From: an uncultured Eubacteriales bacterium
GTDB lineage: Bacteria > Bacillota > Clostridia > Christensenellales > Borkfalkiaceae
NCBI GenBank assembly: GCA_902767455.1
Contig: CACXHH010000100.1
Span: forward strand, 1 to 12,623
Length of the DNA: 12,623 bases
Reading direction: 5' to 3'
A program made the position numbers and the translations under genes. Below, one piece after another: positions 1 to 6,185 of this stretch. The notes beneath the pieces are model-generated. The model was not told the DNA's origin and made no database searches. It saw nothing but the letters and a program-made list of their open reading frames with translations. Numbering within the stretch: the first letter of the stretch is position 1; the number at the start of each line of letters is the position of its first letter.

Positions 1-1
1 C

Positions 2-82
2 TTTGATATATGCAAATTATGTTCAAGATTAGAAAACGACCGATTTAACCAAGATTTGTTCAAATTGAAAGATACAGCATAA
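2..82 (+). CDS. Possible 3' end of an unidentified AT-rich ORF (partial)
   Basis: The frame from base 2 is open for 26 codons and stops with TAA at 80-82. It reads as a short charged tail with a CKLC pair near its start. I do not recognise the family. GC content is about 28%, and it uses TTA, AGA and CGA codons that are uncommon in the genes further right, so it could be the end of a transferred or mobile-element gene. A run of 26 open codons is not rare by chance, so this is only a candidate. The hairpins that follow at 101-179 are what one would expect after a gene end. Confidence 0.25.
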   Translation, partial: FDICKLCSRLENDRFNQDLFKLKDTA

Positions 83-100
83 CTCAAGACAACAACAAAA

Positions 101-125
101 AGAGGGCTTTATCCACAAGTCCTCT
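101..125 (-). terminator. Hairpin with a minus-strand T run (possible terminator)
   Basis: Arms 101-109 and 117-125 pair over 9 bp with one G-U pair, around a 7-nt loop. Read on the minus strand the stem runs into TTTTTGTTGTTG. On the plus strand the T run is poor. No minus-strand gene ends here within view, so its role is unclear. Confidence 0.35.
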
Positions 126-135
126 GTTTAAAATT

Positions 136-179
136 GCCGTATAACACGAAAAATCGTGCTATACGGCTGTTTTTTTATT
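136..179 (+). terminator. Strong intrinsic terminator
   Basis: A 14-bp stem (136-149 with 154-167) with one A/C mismatch and an AAAA loop is followed by TGTTTTTTTATT. This is a textbook rho-independent terminator on the plus strand. It probably ends a transcript that enters from the left edge. Confidence 0.8.
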
Positions 180-206
180 CAAATCAATATTCGCTGTAAA
201 AAAATC

Positions 207-251
207 GGCTGTCGCAAATCGTAATTATCAACTTGCGACAGCCCCTTTTTT
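207..251. terminator. Second intrinsic terminator, probably bidirectional
   Basis: A perfect 11-bp stem GGCTGTCGCAA/TTGCGACAGCC (207-217 with 233-243) has a 15-nt loop. It is followed by a T run at 246-251 on the plus strand and by seven Ts on the minus strand. It lies only about 30 bp after the previous terminator, with no gene between. The two together insulate the strong promoter at 368-396. Confidence 0.65.
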
Positions 252-367
252 ACGCGTTATTTTTGCAAATAATCGTTAAAATCGGGTAAAAAAGCGACCG
301 TTTTTCGCCCACGCGATAAAAAAACGATATAAATTGATAAAAATAATAAATAATTTTCAAAAAACCC
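252..367. other. AT-rich non-coding stretch upstream of the EF-G-like promoter
   Basis: No ORF or structured RNA is recognisable. The right part (about 318-362) is very A/T rich with repeated A and T runs, as in an UP element or curved DNA in front of a strong promoter. Together with the terminators to its left, this accounts for the longest gene-free stretch in the window (about 83-457). Confidence 0.4.
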
Positions 368-396
368 TTGAAAAATGTCTTGTATTACATTATAAT
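368..396 (+). promoter_or_regulatory. Sigma-A-type promoter for the EF-G-like/pfkB unit
   Basis: TTGAAA at 368-373, a 17-bp spacer, and a perfect TATAAT at 391-396. Transcription would start near 403, giving a leader of about 55 nt. The AT-rich sequence just upstream could act as an UP element. The near-consensus match suggests high basal expression, consistent with the strong codon bias of the first gene. Confidence 0.8.
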
Positions 397-445
397 ATAG
401 AAGACAGAAATTGCGTTTACGCTATTTTATGATTATCACATTTTC

Positions 446-452
446 AGGGTGG
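446..452 (+). promoter_or_regulatory. Shine-Dalgarno that decides the EF-G-like start
   Basis: AGGGTGG lies 5 nt before ATG 458. An in-frame GTG at 449 is also possible, but it would sit inside this purine block and has no Shine-Dalgarno of its own. The start at 458 is therefore preferred. Confidence 0.6.
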
Positions 453-457
453 ACAAT

Positions 458-2512
458 ATGGCAAACATCAAAAACATCAGAAACATCGCATTGATAGGTC
501 ACGCCGGCGAAGGCAAGACGACTCTTGCCGAAGCTTTGCTTTTCAACCTCAAGGCTATTGACAGAATGGGTAAAGTCGACGACGGTAACACCGTTTCCGA
601 CTACGATCCCGAAGAAGTTGCAAGAAAGACTTCCATTTCCTTATCCGTTGCCTACGGCGAATATAACGGCTACAAGTTCAACGTTATAGACGTTCCCGGC
701 TTCTTCGATTACGAAGGCGAAATGATAGAAGCTCTTGCCGTTGCCGACGGCGCCGTTATAGTTACGAGCGCTTCGGGCGTTATGACGGTAGGTACAGAGC
801 TGTGCCTTGAGTATTGCTTTAATCATAAGATCCCCACGATGATCTTCGTGAGCGGGCTCGATAAAGATAACACTCGTTTTGCCGATACGCTCGCGGCTAT
901 CCGTGAAAAATATCCGCAGGCTATCGCTCCGATGATAGTTCCCTATATGAAGAACGACAAGTTTGCCGGCTGGGTAGACATCGCTTCCGGTAAATTCTTC
1001 GACGATAAGGGCGCGCTTTCGGGCGCTATCCCCGCCGAACTTAACGGCGAATACGAAAACGCTCTTGCCGAACTTACCGAATCCGCCGCCGGCAACGACG
1101 ACGCGCTTATGGAAAAATTCTTTGAAGAAGGCGCGCTTTCTTCCGAAGAAATCGACAAAGGCGTCAAGATCGGCGTAAAGACTTGCAGTTGTATCCCCGT
1201 ATTCGGCGGCTCGGGTTTACTCAATAAGGGCGTTCTCAATCTTATGGACAGAATTATCTCCCTTATTCCTTCTCCCGACGAAGCAAAACCCTATACGCTT
1301 TTGAAAGGCGGAGAACCCGTTGAAGTTGCCTGCTCCGAAAACGGCGGCACGCTTATCCACGTATTCAAGACCATAGTCGACCCGTTCGTCGGCAGGCTCA
1401 ATATATTCAAAGTTATCCGCGGCTCCGTTTCCAACGGCACCACGCTCAAGAACGTTTCCAAGTCCAACGACGAAAAGATGAGCGGTCTTTGCTACATCAA
1501 AGGCAAAAAGCAGGATAACGCTTCCACCATCACCGCGGGCGACATCGGCGCCGTTGCAAAACTTGCCGACACCGCCACCGGCGATACGCTTGCAGATTCC
1601 ACGGAACTTGTCTTCCCCGCGTTCGAGATGCCCGCTCCCGTGTATTCGATGGCGGTATCCGCAGCGAAGAAGGGTGAAGAAGACAAGGTATTCGGCGGCT
1701 TAAGCAAACTCAAAGACGAAGATATTTCCTTCTCCGTTTCGAGAAACGCCGAAACCAACGAAATGCTTCTTTCGGGGCTCGGCGATACTCAGATAGCCGT
1801 TATATGCAAGAAGTTGAAGAGCAAATTCGGTTCCGAAGCAGTTCTTAAAGAACCCAAGATCGCTTACCGCGAAACTATCAGAAAGACCGCCGAAGCCGAA
1901 GGTAAACATAAGAAACAGTCGGGCGGCGCAGGTCAGTTCGGTGACTGCTGGGTAAGATTTGAGCCGGGCGCGGAAGACGGCGTTTACGAATTCGTTGACG
2001 CGGTAGTCGGCGGCGCGGTACCCAAACAGTTCATCCCCGCGGTAGACAAAGGTCTTCGCGAAGCCATCAAGGAAGGCGTTCTCGCCGGTTACCCGATGGT
2101 AAATCTCAAATGCACGCTGTTCGACGGTAAGTATCACCCCGTCGACTCCAAGGAAATAGCTTTCGTTACCGCCGCTAAACTCGCTTACGCGGAAGGCGTT
2201 GCAAAAGCTTCTCCGTGCATCTTGGAGCCTATAATGCATCTCGAAGTCGTCGTTCCCGATTCTTACATGGGCGACGTAATGGGCGATATGAACAAGCGCC
2301 GCGGCAGAATTCTCGGTACCGACCAGAAGAACGGCAAGTCCATCGTCGAAGCCGAAGCTCCGCAGGCCGAACTTACGAAATACGCTATCGACCTTCGTTC
2401 GATGACGCAAGGCAGGGGCAGATTCAAAGCTGAATTCGTCAGATACGAAGAAGTTCCGCCCACTGCTCAGGACAAGATCATCGCTGACGCAAAGGCAGCT
2501 AAAGCCGAGTAA
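458..2512 (+). CDS. Elongation factor G-like translation GTPase (EF-G paralogue)
   Basis: A 684-residue EF-G-family protein with all five domains: G domain, domain II (about 294-385), III (about 390-470), IV with KHKKQSGGAGQFG (483-495), and V starting near 589 with the MGDVMGDMNKRRGRI block. Family members bind the ribosome in the cytoplasm. The P-loop GHAGEGKT is intact at 14-21, and switch I contains TSISLSV. Two motifs differ from translocating EF-G. G3 reads DVPGFFDY (from 78), so the catalytic His of DTPGH is Phe. G4 reads SGLD (132-135) instead of NKxD. The first change fits known EF-G-like paralogues (DTPGY/F types). The second may weaken guanine specificity. It is therefore probably an accessory paralogue (FusA2/EF-G2-like), not the main EF-G. 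It has a strong promoter and is followed after 2 nt by a PfkB kinase. The track-style alternative GTG start at 449 would add only three residues. Family assignment is very secure; the precise function is not. Confidence 0.93.
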   Translation: MANIKNIRNIALIGHAGEGKTTLAEALLFNLKAIDRMGKVDDGNTVSDYDPEEVARKTSISLSVAYGEYNGYKFNVIDVPGFFDYEGEMIEALAVADGAVIVTSASGVMTVGTELCLEYCFNHKIPTMIFVSGLDKDNTRFADTLAAIREKYPQAIAPMIVPYMKNDKFAGWVDIASGKFFDDKGALSGAIPAELNGEYENALAELTESAAGNDDALMEKFFEEGALSSEEIDKGVKIGVKTCSCIPVFGGSGLLNKGVLNLMDRIISLIPSPDEAKPYTLLKGGEPVEVACSENGGTLIHVFKTIVDPFVGRLNIFKVIRGSVSNGTTLKNVSKSNDEKMSGLCYIKGKKQDNASTITAGDIGAVAKLADTATGDTLADSTELVFPAFEMPAPVYSMAVSAAKKGEEDKVFGGLSKLKDEDISFSVSRNAETNEMLLSGLGDTQIAVICKKLKSKFGSEAVLKEPKIAYRETIRKTAEAEGKHKKQSGGAGQFGDCWVRFEPGAEDGVYEFVDAVVGGAVPKQFIPAVDKGLREAIKEGVLAGYPMVNLKCTLFDGKYHPVDSKEIAFVTAAKLAYAEGVAKASPCILEPIMHLEVVVPDSYMGDVMGDMNKRRGRILGTDQKNGKSIVEAEAPQAELTKYAIDLRSMTQGRGRFKAEFVRYEEVPPTAQDKIIADAKAAKAE

Positions 2513-2514
2513 TC

Positions 2515-3438
2515 ATGATATTGACGGTTTGCCCAAATCCGTGCATCGACTGCACGTTGGAAATTGAAGATTTTAGAGTCGGGCGGCTCAACCGCTTGGA
2601 AGATAAGATCGAAAACACTTCGGGCAAGGCGCTTAACACCGCCGTTGGCATTAAACGCCTCGGCGGTGATTGTTTAGCGAGCGGGTTCATGTTCGAAACC
2701 GGCGGTCGCCGTTTCGAGCGCTTCTTAAAAAACGAAGGCGTACCTTACGACTTCGTGTGGATGGAAGGCAACGTTCGCGTAAACTATAAAATTATCGACG
2801 GCAAGTCTATGATGACCGAGATAAACGACAAGGGTGACTACGTTTCCACCGCAGGCAGAAAGGAACTCTTGTCAAAAGTCACTTCGCTATCAGAAAGCGC
2901 AGACACGGTCGTTATTTCAGGCTCCTTGCCGAGCGGCGTCGAGTCCGATTACTACTTCAAGCTGATTAAAAGCGTGCCTGAAGGCAAGCGCATTATCATC
3001 GATTGCGCGGGCGAAGACCTTAAACAGTCTTTAAGGGCAGGCGTGTATATGATAAAACCCAACCTTTACGAGCTTGAAAACTATTTCGGAAGACATATTA
3101 CTTCAATAGAAGAGATCAAAGAGTGCGCCGTAGAGCTTACCGGCTCGGGCGCGCAAAGGGTAATGGTTTCGCTTGGGCGAAGCGGCGCGATATATACCGA
3201 CGGCGTTCATACTTACTTTTCAAAGAGCGAAAACGTCGCGGTCAATTCGACCGTCGGCGCGGGCGACAGTATGATCGCGGCAACGTGCCTTGCCTTGGAA
3301 GACGGTGACGATATGCGCACCACTTTAAAACGCGCCGTCGCCGCGGGCACGGCTTCGGTCACCACCCCTGGAACGAGCCTTTTCACGAGAGAAAAGTACC
3401 TTGAAATTTTAGAGCATCTTACCGTTGAAGAAATATAA
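2515..3438 (+). CDS. PfkB-family sugar kinase, 1-phosphofructokinase/tagatose-6-phosphate kinase type
   Basis: This 307-residue protein has the normal length of the FruK/LacC branch of the ribokinase fold, which phosphorylates a sugar phosphate or sugar with ATP. Visible motifs are the N-terminal NPCID (canonical NPAID), GSLPSG at 136-141, KPN at 181-183, and the C-terminal signature with STVGAGDS at 245-252, where Asp251 is the catalytic base. The substrate lid normally reads GGKGxN but here reads SGKALN (36-41), so the substrate is uncertain and no gene symbol is given. There is no clear Shine-Dalgarno. ATG starts 2 nt after the stop of the EF-G-like gene, so translational coupling is likely. 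No PTS or DeoR-type regulator is nearby, unlike typical fru operons. The unit ends at the hairpin 3481-3512. Confidence 0.88.
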   Translation: MILTVCPNPCIDCTLEIEDFRVGRLNRLEDKIENTSGKALNTAVGIKRLGGDCLASGFMFETGGRRFERFLKNEGVPYDFVWMEGNVRVNYKIIDGKSMMTEINDKGDYVSTAGRKELLSKVTSLSESADTVVISGSLPSGVESDYYFKLIKSVPEGKRIIIDCAGEDLKQSLRAGVYMIKPNLYELENYFGRHITSIEEIKECAVELTGSGAQRVMVSLGRSGAIYTDGVHTYFSKSENVAVNSTVGAGDSMIAATCLALEDGDDMRTTLKRAVAAGTASVTTPGTSLFTREKYLEILEHLTVEEI

Positions 3439-3480
3439 AAGTCTGTCAATAGGTCGATTAACGCCTTAAACTAAAGATAC

Positions 3481-3512
3481 CCGCGGGCGGAAAGTTTTCC
3501 GCCCGCGGTTTT
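3481..3512 (+). terminator. GC-rich terminator hairpin after the kinase gene
   Basis: A perfect 12-bp stem (3481-3492 with 3497-3508) with an AGTT loop is followed by TTTTC. The stem is very GC rich (CCGCGGGCGG) but the T run is short, so termination may be partial. It ends only 13 bp before the next start codon at 3522. Confidence 0.65.
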
Positions 3513-3521
3513 CAAAAAATT

Positions 3522-4235
3522 ATGTCGACAATAACCGTAAAAACGAGCGACGGCGAAGTAAAAGTTTCCGTCGTCAAAAAGAACGTTAAGAGCGTAAGGC
3601 TTATCGTCAAAGGCGACGGCAGCGTGACCGTCACCGCTCCGAGATATTCGAGCGACGCGTTTATATTGAAGTTCGTAAGCGCCAAGTCCGAGTGGATAGC
3701 AAAACACTTGAAAGCGAAGCAAGAAAAAGACCGATATAACGATAATTTGATCGGTTTTAAGGACGGCGACCTTATCCGTTTCCTTGGCAAAGACGCTTGC
3801 GTAAAGTTCGGCGATAAGTTGCGGATTATTCTTAACGAAGAAGAAAACGAACTGTATCTTCCCGTCGCGCTTGACGAAAAGAAGCGCGAAAAAGTATTTT
3901 CAACATGGTGGCGCGAAACATTAAAAAGTATCGTTTATCGACTTATAGACGGGTTTATGCCCGTGTTTGCGGCGAAGAACATGGCGAGGCCCGCAGTCGT
4001 TTTCAAAAAGATGAAAAGCATGTGGGGCAGGTGTAACCGTCAAAAAAGGGAGCTTGCTTTCAGCGACTATCTTTTGAAAGCCGATATCTTAGCGATAGAA
4101 TACGTCGTCTTTCACGAGCTGACGCATCTGATATACGCGTGGCACGGCAAAGATTTTTACGGCTTTATCGCCGCGTATATGCCCGACTATAAAAAGAGAA
4201 TAGCGCTTTTGAAAAAAGAAGTTACGGCGACTTGA
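3522..4235 (+). CDS. YgjP-type (DUF45/SprT-like) zinc metalloprotease
   Basis: A 237-residue cytoplasmic protein of the YgjP/WLM-like metallopeptidase family. HELTH at 198-202 supplies two zinc His and the catalytic Glu199. His208, six residues on in HGKDFY, fits the third ligand of the HExxHx5H pattern of this family. The preceding SMWGRCN (166-172) matches the family's WGxC motif, and the N-terminal beta-rich part (about 15-60) with TAPR fits as well. The cellular substrate is not established. The start ATG 3522 fits the family N-terminus but has no Shine-Dalgarno; it is directly preceded by a GC-rich hairpin. No own promoter is evident, so it may depend on read-through from the kinase gene. 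The downstream gene has its own promoter. Confidence 0.85.
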   Translation: MSTITVKTSDGEVKVSVVKKNVKSVRLIVKGDGSVTVTAPRYSSDAFILKFVSAKSEWIAKHLKAKQEKDRYNDNLIGFKDGDLIRFLGKDACVKFGDKLRIILNEEENELYLPVALDEKKREKVFSTWWRETLKSIVYRLIDGFMPVFAAKNMARPAVVFKKMKSMWGRCNRQKRELAFSDYLLKADILAIEYVVFHELTHLIYAWHGKDFYGFIAAYMPDYKKRIALLKKEVTAT

Positions 4236-4252
4236 ATAATATCGGTGCCGTT

Positions 4253-4294
4253 TATCTTATCTCGATTGACTTTAATCGTCGGATAAGGTATAAT
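4253..4294 (+). promoter_or_regulatory. Consensus promoter of the TPR-DUF4037 operon with a flanking inverted repeat
   Basis: TTGACT (4266-4271), a 17-bp spacer and a perfect TATAAT (4289-4294) predict transcription from about 4301. An imperfect inverted repeat, TATCTTATC (4253-4261) and GATAAGGTA (4282-4290), flanks the -35 and runs into the -10. It could be an operator, but that is speculative. Confidence 0.75.
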
Positions 4295-4325
4295 ATAAAT
4301 AATAAAATCGTATTCGGTAAAAGTT

Positions 4326-5117
4326 ATGGAAAACGTAAACAACTGCGAAACTTGCCCGAAAGAGCCTATCGGGCGCATAAACGTTTCGAGATTTATTTCG
4401 ACCTTGGACGATTGTTTTAAAACGAACGACCTTTCGGCGGCGGATAAACTCGTAGATACCTGGGCGACGGAAGCGCGCGCTCTCTGCGACGACATGGGGC
4501 TTTTATCCGTGCTCAACGAATCGCTCGGGCTTTGCCGCAGGACAAACTCTTACGAGAAAGCGATGGCGACTATCGACGAAGTTCTTCTCCTGTTAAAAAG
4601 CACGGGCATGAACGAAAAAGTTTCGGGAGCCACTATCTACGTAAACCTTGCCACCACGCTCAAAGCTTTCGGCAAACCCGAAAACGGGCTCGAATACTAT
4701 TCGGCTGCCGAAAAGATATATCTTGAAAACGATATGCAGTCTACGTTTGAATATTCGGCGCTTCTAAACAACAGGGCGTCGGCATTTTGCGAGCTGAAAA
4801 GATACGACGAAGCCGAACTCAACCTTCTTATCGCGACCGAAATTTTAAAGGAAGAAGGCAATCACGACGGCGAAGTCGCAATCGGGCTTATAAACCTTGC
4901 GCATTGCGTTTACGACCGCAACGAAAAGGATACGGCGAGAGTTGAAGATATTCTCGACGAAGCCTGGAACTATATAAATTCGCCGCGCCAGCCGCACGAC
5001 GCGAATTACGCGTTCATCATCTCGAAGTGCGCTCCGTCGCTAAGGTATTTTAACCGCTTCGACGAAGCCGACGCGTTGGAAGCGGTAGCGAAGGTCATTT
5101 ACGGCGGCGACAGATGA
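4326..5117 (+). CDS. Tetratricopeptide-repeat-like protein
   Basis: A 263-residue soluble, helix-rich protein. Recognisable TPR-like units lie at about 58-91, 101-134, 142-175 (ALLNNRASAFCELKRYDEAE is the clearest) and more loosely 183-216. Such repeats form a superhelical protein-binding scaffold. The N-terminus has a CETC pair (7-10) of unknown meaning. There is no signal peptide or membrane segment, and no enzymatic domain is seen. The gene overlaps the DUF4037 gene by ATGA (5114-5117), so the two products are made together and probably interact. Only a weak purine run (GGTAAAAG) precedes the ATG. In my recollection TPR proteins often neighbour DUF4037/DUF4125 genes in Clostridia; that would need a search to confirm. 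Confidence 0.8.
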   Translation: MENVNNCETCPKEPIGRINVSRFISTLDDCFKTNDLSAADKLVDTWATEARALCDDMGLLSVLNESLGLCRRTNSYEKAMATIDEVLLLLKSTGMNEKVSGATIYVNLATTLKAFGKPENGLEYYSAAEKIYLENDMQSTFEYSALLNNRASAFCELKRYDEAELNLLIATEILKEEGNHDGEVAIGLINLAHCVYDRNEKDTARVEDILDEAWNYINSPRQPHDANYAFIISKCAPSLRYFNRFDEADALEAVAKVIYGGDR

Positions 5118-6037
5118 AAGGTTTAGAGTTATCCGAAAGTTTTTATAACGAATACGGCAAGAAGATGCTCGAGCAAGAGTTTGGCGATTATCTTGGCGAG
5201 ATAGCCGTGGGGCTCGTCGGTCACGGCTCGGAGTGCTTCGGCTTTGACGACGAAAAATCCCGCGACCACGATTTCGACGCGGGATTCAATATCTGGATAC
5301 CCGAGCGCGACGACGCCGTTTTCGGTTTCAGGCTTTTCAGGGCTTACTCCAAACTCCCGAAAGAGTATCTCGGCGTGTCCGTGAAAAACAAGAGCGTAGG
5401 CGGGGCGTCTTTTAAAGGCGTAAAGACTATCGAAGAGTTTTATTCCTTCTATATCGGCGGAAAGACTTTGCCGAAAACCAACGCCGAGTGGCTTTCGATC
5501 CCCGATTTCTACCTTGCCGAAGCCACTAACGGAAAGGTTTTTTACGACGGGCTCGGCGAGTTTACGAAAATACGCGATTATCTTAAAAACGAACGCCCCG
5601 AAGACGTTCGCTTAAAAAAGCTCGCTTCAAGCCTTTTTTATATGGCTCAAAGCGGACAGTATAACTATAAACGGTGTATGGACCACGGCGAACGCGTCGC
5701 CGCGGCTATGGCGCTTTCCGAGTTCGTTTCAAGCGCCGCCGCAACCGTTTTCTTGCTCAACAGGGAGTACGCTCCTTACTATAAGTGGCTCTATAGGTCG
5801 ATTAAACGCTTAAACGAGCTTTCCGAAGTCGGCGATCTGCTTGAAAACGCTTTGGCTTCGCCGTACGATTCAAGCGAAGTTACGCTGCTCGTTGAAAGCG
5901 TAAGCGCGAAGATTATAGCGCACCTTGTGGAAATGGGCTACGTAGCAAACAAAGGCGAATATCTCGAGCCTTACGCTTACGCGGTAAACGACCTTATCCG
6001 CGACGTCAATTTGAGAAATTCTCCGGTAATGCTGTAA
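5114..6037 (+). CDS. DUF4037 protein, nucleotidyltransferase-like
   Basis: A 307-residue protein matching DUF4037 by its hallmark block near residues 31-55: GLVGHGSE (33-40), CFGFDDEKSRDHDFD (41-55). This resembles a polymerase-beta-type nucleotidyltransferase fold, where GS is followed by an acidic pair that binds metal (candidates are the Asp residues at 51, 53 and 55). The C-terminal half is helical. YAPYYKWLYRSIKRL (219-233) recalls the C-terminal domain of aminoglycoside nucleotidyltransferases and HEPN-like bundles. The substrate is unknown. It could modify a small molecule, a tRNA or a protein, and antibiotic resistance is not implied. It is translationally coupled to the TPR gene by the ATGA overlap. 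The operon ends at the hairpin 6105-6138. Confidence 0.85.
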   Translation: MKGLELSESFYNEYGKKMLEQEFGDYLGEIAVGLVGHGSECFGFDDEKSRDHDFDAGFNIWIPERDDAVFGFRLFRAYSKLPKEYLGVSVKNKSVGGASFKGVKTIEEFYSFYIGGKTLPKTNAEWLSIPDFYLAEATNGKVFYDGLGEFTKIRDYLKNERPEDVRLKKLASSLFYMAQSGQYNYKRCMDHGERVAAAMALSEFVSSAAATVFLLNREYAPYYKWLYRSIKRLNELSEVGDLLENALASPYDSSEVTLLVESVSAKIIAHLVEMGYVANKGEYLEPYAYAVNDLIRDVNLRNSPVML

Positions 6038-6104
6038 ACTAACGGTATCAAACGGTCTATAACTTGAAACAAAACGAGCGTAACTTTATAATTTTAAATA
6101 AAAT

Positions 6105-6138
6105 CAACGCCTTTTTCGTATCAACGAAAAAGGCGTTG
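6105..6138. terminator. Bidirectional terminator between DUF4037 gene and mnmA
   Basis: A perfect 15-bp stem (6105-6119 with 6124-6138) with an ATCA loop. On the minus strand it continues into ATTTTATTTAAAATT, a fair T-rich tail for mnmA. On the plus strand the tail is poorer (TCGTAAATTTTC). It sits between convergent genes. Confidence 0.7.
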
Positions 6139-6157
6139 TCGTAAATTTTCAGTTTAA

Positions 6158-6185
6158 TTCCGCATTCCGCATTACGCATTCCGAA
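6158..6185. repeat. Heptanucleotide tandem repeat overlapping the mnmA stop codon
   Basis: Four adjoining copies of a 7-bp unit: TTCCGCA, TTCCGCA, TTACGCA, TTCCGAA (6158-6164, 6165-6171, 6172-6178, 6179-6185). On the minus strand the last mnmA codons (Ile-Arg-Asn-Ala) and the TAA (6174-6172) lie inside it. I recall similar GCGGAAT arrays as dispersed repeats in Clostridial and Bacteroidota genomes, often read as spurious MRNAEL-type peptide tails. Confidence 0.75.

Noticed and set aside
109..117. Perfect DnaA box TTATCCACA
   Set aside because: It is a single copy inside a hairpin loop. There is no cluster of boxes, no dnaA/dnaN and no AT-rich unwinding array with it, so it does not support an origin.
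1700..2410. 236-codon ORF on the minus strand
   Set aside because: It lies wholly within the strongly supported EF-G-like gene. It has no recognisable domain and is explained by the codon bias of the plus-strand gene.
3450..3472. Similarity of TAGGTCGATTAA...TTAAAC after the kinase gene to 5801-5822 inside the DUF4037 gene
   Set aside because: A shared 12-mer is expected by chance in a window this size. The rest needs an indel, one copy is coding, and there is no repeat structure around it.
3444..3476. Possible promoter before the metalloprotease (TGTCAA...TAAACT)
   Set aside because: The -35 matches consensus at only two positions and the terminator hairpin lies between it and the gene.
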